Positions 24,501-38,076 of a DNA stretch of 64,000 nt are shown here, piece by piece. A program made the position numbers and the translations under genes. The notes below the pieces were generated by a model. That model saw only the letters and a list, made by a program, of their open reading frames with translations, was not told the origin of the DNA and made no database searches. The DNA is from Gymnogyps californianus (lineage: Eukaryota > Chordata > Aves > Accipitriformes > Cathartidae), in NCBI RefSeq assembly GCF_018139145.2, contig NC_059482.1:6274294-6338293 (forward strand). Reading direction: 5' to 3'. The first letter of the stretch is position 1. The number at the start of each line of letters is the position of its first letter.

Positions 24501-27500
24501 TTCTTCTAAACACAAATAATTTGTCTTGTTAATTATATCTGATCTTATATAAATGCACACATGACCTGCTTATTTCAACAATGCTTGAAAGGAGACTGCC
24601 TGGATAGGGAGAAAATCATATGCAAGGTTTGTATTCTATCTCAGATTAATAGGCCAGTCGGTTCCTAGTGAAGTAAATAAGAATGCGAAGATGCACATCC
24701 TTGAGCAAAATGTGACACAGCAGATGATAGAATCCTTCCCAGACATTGGCACATCTTCTGATTAGATTAGCATAGTTAAATTTGAGGACTAAACCTTGCT
24801 GAAAGTTTTCCATTAAGTTTTTATTTATGCCTGTACTAAAACAGAGTCATTTGGGTCAAAAGATGTTTGTTATATTCCTATATAATTAAAAAAAAATCTT
24901 TGAATATTTGAGATGAATCCAGATGAAAATAAAGTCAAGTGATCTCTGTAACTGAAAGTGACCCATTTCTCTGACCTGAAGAATCTTTTAGCTGTAACAG
25001 CTGCTTCTGGTAAGTTTGATTGATAATGGCTGTTGAATCATGGTGAACTTGTACGTCTTAAACCAAAGACCAAAATGTTGGTGCCTGAAGTTTGATTCTC
25101 GTGTTTTCTGCTGTAATATTTAATGAAATGGCTGCTCAGTACAACTTCACTTGAGCTGCTGACCTTGTACAGTTGTCAGATGAACTTCAGATGGTGAAAT
25201 CCATGTTTAATTTGTTTTATTTCCCAGCCACATGGCAACATTTCATTGACATGGTGATAGTGGTTGACTCACAGCTACCGTGGTTTTGAGCAGTGGGGTT
25301 CTGGCCTCTGCATACTATGATGAGCCTCTTCCAGTTGTTGCTTGAAAAATAATTGTGCATCAAGGCAAAAAGGTCAGTTTTGGCTCTGACCCAAGTGGGA
25401 GAGGCGTCCATGCTGTGCTACTAAGCAGATGTTTAGTCAACTTTGCCATGGGGTTCTTAATATCAGGAGAGTAACTTGCTGTAGAGAATATTCACACATT
25501 CAATTTATAGAAAATTTATAGGAAACTTAAACTGTATTCAGTAGTATACTTGTTCCCATAAAACTTACATTGGATCAAGCCAAAACTGAAATATACTGCT
25601 GTTTAAATAGGAATAAGTATCCCACACTAGGTTAATTTAATATTACATTCAGATGTTCTGGAATTGAGCAATGGAGCAGATGGGACAGTGATGACCAATT
25701 CCTAATAAAATAAAGACAGATGATACTTTTTAGCTTATTCTTAAGAGCCATCAGGAATGGCTATGGATAACAGGAAAAGCCCATTTTTACTCTGATTCTT
25801 CTAAGAGTTAGGATTATACTTGCTCATGTGTCAACTCCACCTCCCTGTAATAACGTCTCTGCTTACAGTACTCAAGTATCCACATTAATTTAACTTGCTG
25901 CTAATAAAAGTAATACTCCTTACTCTCTGATAGGGTTAGGGGAGCAGCATAGCTCTAGTCTACAGTAAAATTCTGTGGACTGTGCTTTTCGAGTAAGTAG
26001 AGGACGAACCTGTTTGGCAACAGGGCAAGGCATATATATATAAAGGCTGCATCAGCTATTAGGAAAGCTTGGTGAATACTCCACTATTTATTGATCAAAC
26101 ACATTTATACAAATAAGTTGTCATTTAAAATGGCTGTAATTGTTTTTCTTAAAGATGGAATTAGTCATACCCCAGGTGTCCCTTACCCTTGCTCTTCTCT
26201 GTTTTCTCTCTGTATAGCCTCTAGATGACCAAACATGCTCTTTATCCTTCTCAAATTTCCCAGACTGACTAAATATCCTGAGGCAGCCATATCTGCAGTC
26301 CTATCTAATCCTGGAATTGAGGGTGAGAATAACAGAACCAAATTAACAAAAAGCCATCATTAGGAAAGCCACTGGTGGTCAACAATGATTGAAATAGGCG
26401 CAGTTTTTAGGCATATGCTGGTGTTTCAGGATCACCATACCCATGACTAGTTCTCTTGCTGAAGGCTGGCTTTAAATTAAAAGCATGGAGACACTTTGTA
26501 ATGCAAACCAGAATAAGATAGATGGTGGCAAAGCCAATTTAGTGAAGCTTAGAGCAAAGCAATGATTAACAGAAGACAAAACAGCACCCAGGTAAGTTGG
26601 ATTTCAAGGAAAAAAAAGCCATATCTGGAAATAGGGGAAACAAAGCAGAAACTTTTCCATATAAAGTGACAATGGAGAATAAAGATCAGAAAGTAAAGAT
26701 AAATCTGTTTTACTGTTCCTCTGGGGAAAGGATGAAAAGCAAGCAAAACGCTGTTGACATGAATAATGCCTTAAACACTGGAGCAACTGATAAATGTTCA
26801 AGTTCTGTGAACTTGAACAGAATGCAATTGTAAAGTATGTTTCTTTTCTAACCTAAACCCAAGATGTCGAAGAAAGAATAGATGTTCATAGTGCAGAGCA
26901 TTGGTGTGGGGGTTTGGGAACTTTAAAGATGGTCTCAATAGAGACCAAACCATTTATGAAATGAGGTTCTTACTGATTCTTGGTAAAGAGCTGCAGCGAG
27001 GGAGCGACTGTGGCAGGTGCCGAAGCCCTCAGTGCGTTTCCACCGGGGAAGGCTGATGATCGGGTTGCTGGTTTTGCACTGTGCTTTTAGTTCATTAATG
27101 GACTAGTTTGCAGTGGACTGTAGGGCCAGGAGCAACCTTATCTGAACAATGCTGACAGACTGCAAAAATATAAGCAAATGTTATGCCATTTTGTGTCCAC
27201 TGGCTGCTTGGTTAAAGACTGTCAGCAAAGAAATCTGTGAATCAAGAAATAGTGTTACTTGGATTGTATCTAGTTGACAGACTGAAGTACCACTGATTGC
27301 TGTGCAATCAGAAAAATCCTTGTGTTGCTAATATAATGACATTAAAGTAAAGGTTAAAATATCAGAGCATATTTCTGAAAGATTGACATTTCAAGGAGGT
27401 TAGTTTTAGGCATCTAATATAGACGTGTACATTATGGTTGACTTTTTCTATGCCAGAGGTGCCTCTGCTGTCTAGGTAGAGAACATGAGCTCTAACCAGA

Positions 27501-30500
27501 CGCTTAAACACTTAAAATTAGGCAGTGCAAATATGCACTTGGGACATGGTTTTGTGTTTGAATGTCTGTGCAGCAGAATGAGGTGACCATCTATGATTTT
27601 ACTTGAGTTGTTTTTTAAATCAAAAATTCATTTGTGCTGAGTATAGACCAGCTGAAGCTGAAAAGAGCAGAGACACACTCAGGCACTGGATGGCCTGGGA
27701 AGGTTTCCAGCCACACCATAAGACTTGTCTGCAATGCATGGTTACCTTGAACTATAACTTCAGTTTTGCCATTAGTCCACCTCCCATCCATCTATTGTAT
27801 CTGTATGAAAATTGTTCAATGAAAGGATGGAGTAACTTCCATGAACCAACAGGGAGAAACAGAGGAGGAGAGCTGCAAGAGGTGGTGGAAAGTAAATCCT
27901 TATGCTGGAAGGGTTGCTACTTTGGAGGTATCTCTCTTAACAGCCCTCTTAAAAGACAGTCTGTTAGCCATGGAGACACAATATTGCCTTGTGTTATCAC
28001 CCTGCAGAGAGTCAACAGGATTGTATTTCAGTCTTTGTTTTGAAGGATATCTGTGTATTCCGCTTGAAACAATTCCTAATTTGAAAGAAATGAAGGTTAT
28101 GTAGTTCTTCCTAATCCAAATTCTCTTTAAAGAAATAGCTTCCCTGTTACTTTTTGCTTCTGTCCTCATAACTAAATGAAAGAAGTTAAGTCATTAGTAC
28201 ACTCTGCTGGTCTTCAATATTCTTTGTACAAAGTTATGGGGAAAGTAATCAATAAACATTTTTGTTTCTTTTAGTCTCTTGGTTGTAGTGTGATTGCAGT
28301 GGAACTGAGAGCAGAGATCCATCTTTAATGCTGCTTTTTTCCCAATAGAGCTTATGAGCCAATACACATTGTTTACTCAAGGGGCCATATGCAGCTAATC
28401 TTTATGGAAATAAAGGATGAAAATATTCATATCTAGAAACATTTACCTAACTTGTTTTTTCCCCGTCTAAGTAGGGCAGGTAAACACATCCCTGATATAG
28501 AGTAAATCACTTGTTTGAAGGATTTTATTATTTTCACTATTCTTTTCTGCATGTCTTGAACTAAGAAAAATAAATCCATAAAAAGAATACATTAACCTAA
28601 TATAGGTGCACTGAATATCTACTGCTACTTTCTGCACAGTATAATTCTCATCTGATTTACTTCAAAACATTGTGATCCCAGCTGTAGAATAGCAACAAAT
28701 GCAAACTAAAAATACTTAGAATTACTGAGTAAAAAAGCTGTCTCTTTTTAATAGCATAAAATCGACTGGGACCAGATGGAATAGCACAATCTCCATCCAC
28801 ACCCTTCAGCAGGAGAGCAACTGATGGTTTTTAAATTCACCTTTTCAAAAGTGCGATCCCTTAAAAGCCAGATAAAGGCCAGAGCTATAGGTAAGATTCA
28901 GGAGTTCAGGCAGGCAGGGACCAGAAAGCTCAGACAGTCACCAAATAGAGCAGTAAGCAATGTGTGACTTCGGGATGTGGAATACTGTACGGTTCCTCTC
29001 ACCACCAGCACCATCCCAAATGGAAAAGGTGAATATATTTTTGTAGTACTGGGGGACTTCCTGCATGTGAGCTGAAAAACAAGTGCTATTTCTGGAAGGA
29101 ATGACCAAATATTTACTGAGCCAATAAGAAGTGACACTTTTTCAGTCTTGGTGTCAATAAATAGTGAGGATGTTCTGAAGGAAGTATTTGTTCAAAAAAG
29201 TTTCGACTGAATGATCAGAAATGTGATTTACTTGAATTCAAAAGGAAAAATAAGTAAAGGGAAGTCTCTCTAAATAAAGTACTAGATTTCCAAATGATGG
29301 GCACTGATAAATTAATGAAACCAATGAAGCCTGCTGGACGGAAGAGCTGTTGGAGCTGAAAGTGGAGGAGGCAGGGAATTTGTCACAAAATCTGGCTGGA
29401 ACTTGTGTCCCAAAACCATATGAGGATAGGCTGCAGCTCTCCCTGGAGCTATGAGCCTTGCCTTATGGGCTTCCCTGCTTATTTACTTTTGCTGCTCCCT
29501 TCACTTTAAGGTAATGTGCTTTTTGTAGGTAAGGCAAAAACTTTTAAAAAGCCTTATTAGAGCAAGCCAAATGCCTGTGAGGAAAACGTGGAATCAAACA
29601 GAAAAAACAACGCCCCCAAACAAATGGCTGAAAAGACAACTGTGTCTTAGAGGTAAAGTTATAAATAAGCCAGGAACAGGTGAGCTTCACCCTGCTCACG
29701 GAGGACTGCTAGACAAGCCCTTCTTTGCCCAGCTGACTGCTGCTCCACCAGCATTTTTAGACAGCACAGCTGCCCAGTGGGATGGCTTTCCTTCCCTCCT
29801 GCTGCTCTCCTTATGTGCCTGGCTGCATGCTCCTGTCACCTCTCCCAGGCCAGCACTAGCATTCATTGATCTGGTCAGCCCAGCAGTAATAGTAAAAGAT
29901 TAGCCTGCAGCTGAATTCCTTCTCTGCCATTGCTCACCCTGCAGCCATCAAATGCTAATGCCCGTGGGGGTGAAGCGAGGAAACCTGGGCCCAGAGTGAA
30001 GGGGTGTCTCTTCCAAAGGCGGCATGTGCTGGTGGAAAGCGTTCACAGACCCATCCCTTAAGGTGAGCAGAGTAGTTCAACTGCTCTGTAGGCGTGTGCT
30101 CCAAAAGGGTGGTGAGAAAATAACCTCTCTGCCAAGCTAACTGGGGAGGTAGCAAGTATGAGAAGATGTGCAGCTCCATTTGTTCTAGCCTGACGCAATT
30201 ACTCTGCATCTGATCCAGCCTCTTCAGAGAGTGAAGTTATTCACTTGCAAATGACTGTACGAACAGAAAATAACGAAAGGAACAAAATTGGGTTTAGCTG
30301 AGTAATGAGAAGGGTGGAGAGAATCCTGCCTGTAGCATCATGGAAGACAGTCTTGCTTTTTTTTGCCTTTATCAGATGGATGACTATGAAATGCATACTA
30401 ATCTATCAGAAGGGTAGGAAATAGGTAAATGGTTTTAAGACCTCATTTGGTTAATGAATTAAAATGCAGAAGAAAAAGAATTCATGTAGATATACCCACT

Positions 30501-31750
30501 TGGTCATTTATCATTGCAAGCACTCCTAACAACCATGCCAAATTCTGGTTTCAGGTTATTCACTAATAGCCATAGGCAAATGAAATTAGCATACTGGTGA
30601 ATAAATTAATCCTGGTCCAGGAGGAAAATCTGTATCCATATGAAGTGCTGAAGTACAGTGCAAAAGTGTTGCTTTGGGTGTTTTCCCACAGGGTGTGGAT
30701 AATAGACCAGAGAGAAACTGGCTGTGTAGAATGAGGACATGTCCAGGTGACACCTGTAGGCTGAGAAATGGGAACCGGGCAGGAGAGTATTGGGTTGGAA
30801 AGGACAAGGAAGATGCTCAACAGCATTCCTTTTAAAGTGCTCAGCAACTGTTTGGATCTAACACATAGAAAAGTACATTATCGTACCAAAAAAAAAACCC
30901 CTCAAAAACCTAATAACAAAAAGATAATTTCACCTTAGAGTGAAGAAACTAGGGAAATAAGGAGAGAATTCCATAAGCTGCCTGTTTCTTCACGTCTCTC
31001 CTGTTGGTAGTGTTTGAGACCTGTAGATAAAAAGTCACTCGCAATGTTTGGGGGGTGTGTGTGGGCAAGGAAGACTCTCATTAATGCTGGTTTTTTACTT
31101 GGATTTCTGAGAAGCAGTCCTAAAAAGAGTATGCTGTGTAGTATCACTATAGTTTCCCATTATAATGCCTAAATTGTAGTGAGGATAAAAAAGATGATGA
31201 CATGCCTCCCTGAAAGGTCTGATGTAACACTGTGCCTAATGGGTAAAAGATGAGGAAGAGGGAAAAGAAGGGAAGGAGAGGGATAAAGCGAAGAGATGAT
31301 GCAGTTAGCTCTTGCAAGTACCTCTTGAAGACAGTACTATTCAGAAATTATTCTCCTGTTATGAATATTTGTTGACTTAAGTATTTTTTAAAAAGAGATG
31401 ACCATATCCTTTCTGTTGGGAAACTTGTTAGATGTTTGCTAACAAGTGAGGTAAAACAAGGTAACATGTTTGACAGCTGTAATTCTTCAAATAGTCACAG
31501 TGGTGTTACTCTCTGCCCACGCATGGTATTCCCTTGACTTCAAAGGCAATTCCTGTTACTCATTGGCACTGGTCCCTGCTGGCATGTTTGCTGCAGGGTG
31601 AAAGACTAAAATAAAGGAATAGATGTAAGGGATAGGTATCCTCCTTTTACTAGATACTAGTCCAAGAGGATGGATAAAGCCTCTCTGATGGGCTTCCTGT
31701 TTCTTCCTTAATTGCCAGAACTATGCATTTGGTTGTTAATGTTGGTTTGG
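21566..31750. other. Long AT-rich stretch, probably intronic or intergenic
   Basis: I see no gene in this 10 kb. Several donor-like GTAAGT sites occur (for example 25013 and 26592), with only tiny open segments before them. The 146-codon open frame at 27603-28043 has no splice or promoter context and no recognisable domain. An A/C-rich simple tract lies at 22871-22917. Around 29680-30060 the sequence is slightly GC-richer. Confidence 0.5.
22871..22917. repeat. A/C-rich simple tract (CAAAAAC-like)
   Basis: Irregular AACAAAAACC and CAACAAAAACC units run into AAAACCCCCC. This is low-complexity sequence of a kind common in bird introns. It has no coding meaning. Confidence 0.75.
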
Positions 31751-31780
31751 GGTTTTTTGTTTTGTTTTTTTTTTTTTTCC
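31751..31780 (+). promoter_or_regulatory. Long polypyrimidine tract of a putative 3' splice site
   Basis: GGTTTTTTGTTTTG is followed by about 15 T and then CC, immediately before the AG at 31781-31782. It makes a very strong U2AF-type tract for the candidate exon at 31783. The upstream TTGGTTTGGGG wording is also a common low-complexity motif in bird genomes, so the tract may have arisen as a simple repeat. Confidence 0.4.
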
Positions 31781-31782
31781 AG

Positions 31783-31840
31783 TACTTAGAAAACAGAGAA
31801 GAGGAGTGCCAGTCAAAGATTGCTAGACTGGATGACTATG
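31783..31840 (+). CDS. Candidate coding exon, coiled-coil-like peptide, unknown gene
   Basis: A very strong acceptor (T-rich tract then CCAG) precedes a 58-nt segment that is open in only one of three phases. It encodes YLENREEECQSKIARLDDY plus one base of a further codon. The peptide is highly charged with leucine/isoleucine spacing typical of a coiled coil, unlike the hydrophobic or serine-rich translations of random frames nearby. The donor TATG|GTACGG at 31841 is usable but not strong. If the donor is skipped, the frame continues GTVLYITEFFV and stops at 31874-31876, so a terminal exon is also possible. Entry phase 0 matches the exit of the 20003 candidate. I cannot name the gene. Coiled-coil exons are hard to place by eye. 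Confidence 0.4.
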
Positions 31841-33115
31841 GTACGGTCTTATACATAACAGAATTTTTTGTCTAGTGTCTGACTTCTATTTGAGCTACCA
31901 GATATCCAGAAAGATACTGCTACAATCACTTAATGTACCATGAAAAATTGCTTTGCTGTTACATTGAAGAGCTGGGTACAAAAAGGGACTGGTGTAGTAC
32001 TCGTGGTGTGGGGGGAAACTGTCTGCATTGTATGGGGCCCTGAGAAAATTTGTTCTAGTGTGTTTATATGAGGACTGAGACTATAGGACACTGGAGTTTT
32101 CTTTATCTTTGCCCCACAGTGTGTTTTTACTCGCCTTCCCCCCCCCCCCCCCCTTAAAATCACTTCTAATTGGGGATATCTTGAATTTTCATTTTGCTGG
32201 GCATGCGGTGACAGCTCTGCTGCAAAAACAAACATTCCCTGTGCAGCGTAGTCCATCACTGTAAGCCACTCAGCACTGTTGTTGCAGTGATATAAATGGA
32301 TCTCCATGCAATGAGATAGTGATTAATAGCAGGTAGAGCACAGTGCGCAAAGATGTGGTACTGTATTCTTCACCCCCCAGCAGTTGTCATTTAATGCACT
32401 CTATCAGGAGCAGTTTTATATAATAGACACAGGAAGATCCATAAAAGTAACATCTGAGACTGCAGTAGGGCAAGTATTGATTTACTTGTTACAATAAAAT
32501 TTTTGTCATTACTATGCAATTGCTCTATCTCTGGAAGAATTGATATATGTTGTTGGAAGCTACAACCCACTATGCAAAACTTTTCTTTTCTTTTTTTTTT
32601 TTTGTCTTCCATAATTTCCTGTAACTCTTCTAAAGAATCATTATTCCTTATTACATAGGCCTGGCATGCCACCTATTTAGATAAATGCCTGAACAAGTGT
32701 GCAGTAAATATTCACAGCAGCTCATGTTTCAACCATATATGCCACTAATTAGATAATTTAGTGGCTCAAATAAACAAACACAAAAATAGAAGCAGACCTG
32801 AGAAAACAGTGGAGTAAAATGTACTGTCACTGTCATTCTGTGGACCGAGATACCAACTTTTAGTCTGTATTAAGTGGCTCTAATATACTGTAGGTGTGAA
32901 AAATAAAGAAGGAAAAACAATGAGAGCAGAAAGAAAACCCTAGCTTACGCTCAATTACCCAGGTAGAATAACAAATGATCAGGGAATAGTCAAAATATTG
33001 ACTGCCTCGCATCGCATTTATTTATCCATATGTTTTTGCACCTTTCTTGCCAAAAGCTCAGGGAACATGCCGAGCTGAGCATACCCAGGATTTCAATATC
33101 TAGAGTCCTTTGTTT
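31841..33115. other. Non-coding sequence with poly-C and poly-T tracts
   Basis: No gene is recognised. The stretch holds a run of 16 C at 32138-32153 and a run of 13 T at 32591-32603. The minus-strand frame across 31930-32307 owes part of its length to the poly-C run read as glycines and looks accidental. Confidence 0.5.
32138..32153. repeat. Poly-C homopolymer (16)
   Basis: Sixteen consecutive C follow CGCCTT. It is the second longest of three C runs in the window and is probably length-variable. Confidence 0.9.
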
Positions 33116-33230
33116 ACAGATCTCAAAGCGCTTGTCAAAGGGTAGAAGCATCATTGTCTCATTTGACAGAGTTAAAATAGCATGTGGCTCACCCAAGGTC
33201 ATGGCAGACAGCTCCCGTGCAAATAAGCTG
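33116..33230. mobile_element. Ancient SINE/L3-like repeat fragment
   Basis: The stretch reads ACAGATCTCAAAGCGCTTGT, then CATCATTGTCTCATTTGACAG, then GGCTCACCCAAGGTCATGGC. These three blocks in this order match the conserved wording I recall for old amniote MIR-type/CR1-L3-related elements ('...tctcaaagcgctttacaaa... cattatccccattttacaga... cttgcccaaggtcac...'). It is strongly diverged, with no coding capacity. The exact family (CORE-SINE or L3 tail) cannot be decided by eye. Confidence 0.65.
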
Positions 33231-36200
33231 CTGGGGTTTTCTGCCCATGTTTGCCTTTTAAGGTAGATAATGCAGCGCCTAAAAGTGCTGGCAGGAGTCA
33301 CGGCCTCACTGTGCTGGGGACTCCCACATGCTAACTCAGATGATGTGGAATTGATGCAGCAAACACAGCAAATGCTTTTTCCATATCAGAGATCTTTTTT
33401 TTCAGAATTTTGACCTGTTGACAGGTTTACAGTTTTCCTTAGATTTCCTTACAACTTCATTTATCAGCCCTGTGGAATCTTGAAGTTAGATTCTCCTTAG
33501 ATTAAACCCATAGATCCTGAAACTGTTAAGCAATTGAATTAAGCAGGATGGAGACAATAGATGGAAGTTTTCTTTGGAATATCGGCGTGAACCATTGCAA
33601 TCAACAGTGATAGTACCTGTGTGAAGGCACCTTAGATCCTCAGGTTGGCACAGTTCAGTCTTGTTCACCGTGTCTGATATGGCAGATGTATTATTAGTCA
33701 TATACTGGCTGTCATTTTCATTGCTATTCCTGATCCTAGTAAGGTCCATTTTTGCTCTTGCAAATTTTTGGAAGCGAGTGTTGGGTGGGAAGGTATGGTA
33801 GGTTTTCCAAACTGGTTTATTTTTAATTTCCCTTACCTCAGTAATTGGCAGCGAGCATCCTAATTGGCTGTTTTCTTCTTGATTGTAGTTTTTGATAAAA
33901 ACAGCTAGCGATTCCGTTGGTCCTAGCAAGCTCTCTGGCTAGACTCTGGATTTTCTTGTTTTCTTTCCTCAAAACTTACCCAGCGCTTTAAAAAGAGTAT
34001 ATGACGCTTTTTCCTAAGACTTTGCTTCAAAAGTTAGGTGTGTAGCTGGCATCTGTGTGTCAGTGGCTGCAGCATCCAGTGACACAGAGATAGTCACCCA
34101 TTTAACAGTGATGCAGTTCACTCCTTTTTATCAGTTAGGACAAAAATTGTGTTTAAAACCTTCTCTAACATATTTTGCAAGGCTCCAAGCTCCCCTTTCA
34201 GGTAACCTCGTTATTCAGTGCAGAGGGTTCAGATACTGAGGTCTCAGTCTGATACTCACTGAAAGTTTTGATGGTAAAAGCAGTATTCACGTTGCTCAGT
34301 TTAAGCACTGGGATTTAGGACGCTTGCTCTGGGGTCGGCAGAGACGGGGATGAGCTTGCTTGGGGGTGGCTGAGAGCATGGGAGTTAGATGGGAAGAAGC
34401 CCAGGTGGAGGGTGGCTCTAATATAGCGAGGGACTGCTTTGGCTGGTATGAGATGAAGAAGCGGTGGTGGTGCTGTGTGAGCAGATCTTGCCGTGTGCTG
34501 TTCTGTGCTAAGTCAGAGAAGCTGCTCTTGGAAGGTCTTGCATTGAGCTAGTAAAAATGGGGTGCTTTAAGGACAGTGTTCCAGGCTTGACTCTGTCTTT
34601 TATCATCTTAAGTGTTTTAAGGTGGTTTCAACATTGATTTTCATGTCTGAGTTTTTCCATGCTGGATTTTCATTATTGCTCAGATAACACAAACTACAAA
34701 TATTTGTGGTTACCAATCAGCTGATGGAAATATGAGGATTGCGTGACTTGGTAGTCGGTTCCATCTGAGGATATTCAGTATCAGCTAAGGTTAGTATCCA
34801 ACAACAGCCAAATGAACACTCAAGAGAGGTCAATAAACTGCAAATAAGATCTCTTCCTGATTATTCTTTTTCCAGCATCAAGCCGTTTGAAATGAACTTT
34901 TCTTCACATTTTACAGAGGCTTGCTAGCACTTTGTCATTTGTAAACTGATCAAAACTGAATCATTTACCAGTTTATAATGTTCATGCCTGCACTGCTTGA
35001 TATAAACCCACAAAAACATGTAATAAATAAATAAAAGATACCATTTTGGCTTTAATTCTCAGCATCCAAGGAATATACTGCTTGTCAGTAGTGAGATAAT
35101 TTCCAGCTATTCAGAGCTAAGCAGAAATATCATACCACATCACTAAACATCCGTGGTTTATATAAAAATATAGATTTCCTTTAAGTGCTTTACTTAAGTC
35201 TTTGGTAAGTCGTATTTACGTTATTATTGTTTATGTTCCGAGAAGTCAGTAGAAGGACAGCATTGTTGCAGTTTATGCGGTTTCATGATTCACACTTGAT
35301 GAGGTCGCTTTCAAATGAGGGAAAAGGAACCACTGACAAGTTTATAGCCGTGCTGTACCGTAGGACACATGGCAAGAACACAATAGCGCAGGCAGGTCGC
35401 TGTGGTTTCGGAATCGGTATTTTATTTTGACAAACATGTTTTTGTTTTGATCTGCTAAAATCAGCCCACCCAGAAAGGCATCGTTTTTACCTGAGGCTTG
35501 ACTTTGCCATGGCTTGAATATATTAATCTGGTTAAATATCACCACCTCACAGCTAATAACGCTTGGGATTTGCAAGGTTCAGCGTTTTGCAGAGACTTCA
35601 GTCGAATCCTCAATAGAGTGCAACCAATCCTAAATTAAAGTGCAAGCAGAGGAAAAGGGGACCGTAAAAAGTAATGATGGTGAATGGTGCAAGAGGCAAG
35701 TGTCTGGTTCTTATGATGATGTAACTGGGCAGATCCGGATTACCAAGGTTTTGACTCTGACCTTCCTGATGCAGATTTTTTCCCTGCCATGTCAGGAGTT
35801 TGTTTATTTCTTGCATTGTCACATTCTGTTTGCTTTGTCCAAATTTCAAGAAAGTACTTGGGAATTTCAAGGGAAACAAACAAAAGTGATGCAGAGGACA
35901 TAGTCAGAACAGACAGATGACACTGGCACAGCAACAATCCTTCTGTGCAACAACTTTTTTTGGATCAAAGTTGCTTCTGCCAATTGGAACTACTTCTTTT
36001 ATTTATGCTACCTATCTGTTAACGATAACTTTAGGGAAAAGGACTTTTACCCTGTTTAAGGCACCAGTTTGGATATCTGGGTGCTATTTTGGGGTTTGTG
36101 TTGACCTGTGTGTCAATGTTAAGATAAGCTGTGTCTTTCTGTTTCTCCATCTGCCCAAGGTCGATAGGAACCAACTGTGCTGGTAGGTGAAGGATGTAGC

Positions 36201-38001
36201 AGTAGATGATGGTTGTTTCATGGAGGTGGCTGCAGTGAATCTCTTGTGGTGAATCTTTCATTTATCTATCGATTGTTAAGCATGATCTGCTGAAGTTTCT
36301 CACCCTTTTTTGATGTCTTGATTGTGCAGTGCTGGACTAAAGAGGAAACTTGTAGCATGTCCGCTGTACTGCTCTACAAAATATTTGCTCCTCTGTATAT
36401 TTCAAAAACTCACTCATTAGGTTTTTAAGCCTTTGCAGGGATCTCTGGAGCTCAAGTCTTATGCTGGAAAACTTCATTCAGAGTACACTGTAAATTCCTA
36501 TTTGGATATAAGTGCTGTTTTGTATGTCTCTAGGGAGGATGTGGATAGTTTCTTAAAACTTCTTTCTGAAAATGTATATAGGTATATTTGTGACATTTTA
36601 CAAGGCTGATAAGTCAAAGCAAAGATGCCAGGAAATTAATTTTAATCAGATGAAATACAAAGTGCTCTGAAGGTTGTTTCTACCAGCTTTACTGAGTTTT
36701 GGATCAAACTATGTTAGAAATTTTAAGCAGTTCAGAGTAGAGCATATAAAACTGCTGGTAGATGGAGCTGGGACTCGTTTCTGAACCAGTAAACTATCAG
36801 GGAAGTCCATTGCAGGAAGAACATCCCTTGATCCCTGTTTCCATGAACAAGAAAGGAAAAGACAAGAAATTAGTATCAGGATAACTTAAGAAAAGCAGGG
36901 CTAGATCATGCAGTGCTCCACCCCTCAGTCTGTCCAGCTTTAGGCTTTTAGGTAACATGCACCAACAGGAAAGGCAGAGTGGTTATTAAATGCTAGCCAG
37001 AGGTTAGACTTAGTGAGCTGTGGGAAGGGAAAGAAGAGCATTTGCTTGTCTGGCTTTTGTTGTAACATTTGAGAGAGGCAGGCAGGGTCATTCAGCCCTC
37101 CGTTGCTAGACCAAAAACTGAAGGGATGTGAAAGCAAGCCAGTTCTTGAAAACATCTTCCTTTTGGCTCTTTCCAACAAGATTCTTCAATGTGTTTATTA
37201 TTGTTTGGATACTTAGGGATCACTGAGTAGGGAGTTTTTTCTTAAATTGAGTTTGCAGGGCTAGGACTTTGCTCTTCGAAGCTGGTGTCAGAAGCACTGT
37301 GCAGAGCTGAAGTGAACCATGATCATTTCAATATCTTTCAACTTTCCCATTTGATATCTCCCTCTCGTCTTTGAGGTTTTTTCCTGCGCTCCATATAGAG
37401 AAAAAACTTAAATACATATTTTTCTAAGAGATTGCTGTCTAAATTTTCCTTAAGTTAAACCATGTGTTTTGTTGGAAACTTTAGATGTTTATCTGTTTCT
37501 GAGTTTTTTTCTTTCCCTTTTATACTTTTACCCTCTCCTTAGGGAGCAACAAAGCAAAACACCAATGTCTCATCCAGACAATGTTAGAAGGACAAGAGAT
37601 AAAGCAGGGTTATATTTGCTCTCAGAAAAGTTTGACTCCTGCTTGCAAAGCTGTCTGTCTGTGTGGATGAAGAGCAGTGAATGCAGAGCCATGCACGTCA
37701 GCTCCATGGGGACCACCGCAGTGAAGCTCTTTCTTGCTCCTCTAGGGAAAGTGGACAAACTCTATGTAGACTGTAGCAGAATTACTTGCCATCTGTAAAA
37801 GGATTAGAGCTCTTAAAATCTCCTTTAGCAAATGCTTGCCTTTCTACCACTGGAAATAAAGGGCCCTATTCATGTTCTTGGTGGCTGTGAATTTGGCATC
37901 TTCCAAGAGCACTATACAATTTCTATTTTTAATAACTGGTATGCAACAGACCAAGAATAGAGCAACAGATGATATTTTCAGATTGATTTTCTCATTTCCA
38001 G
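33231..38001. other. Non-coding sequence, no gene recognised
   Basis: A minus-strand frame of 147 codons (33486-33929) is the longest here. It lacks an acceptor with a pyrimidine tract, a start context or a recognisable domain, and its length is within chance expectation. On the minus strand a GTAAGT donor at about 33972 lacks a convincing exon. No repeats stand out. Confidence 0.45.
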
Positions 38002-38076
38002 GCACAAAATTTCTGGGAGTTGTCATGAGCATCATCTGCATTAGCTGTTCAGGGACAGTGCTTCCTCAGGAGGAAG
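38002..38076 (+). other. Weak candidate exon (75 nt) with strong acceptor
   Basis: TTTTCTCATTTCCAG ends at 38001 and is a strong acceptor. In the frame starting with two bases (GC|ACA) the segment is open and encodes TKFLGVVMSIICISCSG, a hydrophobic run that could sit in a membrane, followed by TVLPQEE. The donor GGAAG|GTGCCA is weak. Phase is 1 to 1, compatible with the candidates at 31783 and 44550, but that is weak evidence. No family is recognised. Confidence 0.18.

Noticed and set aside
24982..25010. Possible 28-nt microexon before GTAAGT
   Set aside because: Too short to judge. Similar acceptor/donor pairs occur repeatedly on both strands (for example minus strand near 2310 and 3172), so this is decoy-level evidence.
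27603..28043. Plus-strand open frame of 146 codons
   Set aside because: No splice signals at either end, no recognisable motif, and an overlapping frame is also open.
30780..30810. TGGGTTGGAAAGGACAAGG, similar to the start of avian CR1 wording
   Set aside because: The match is under 20 bases and the flanks do not continue as CR1.
31930..32307. Minus-strand 125-codon frame with a glycine run
   Set aside because: The run comes from the poly-C tract at 32138. No other coding sign.
33486..33929. Minus-strand open frame of 147 codons with mixed, protein-like composition
   Set aside because: No start context, no pyrimidine-backed acceptor and no recognisable domain. With about 6% stop frequency, one frame of this length is expected by chance in 64 kb over six frames.
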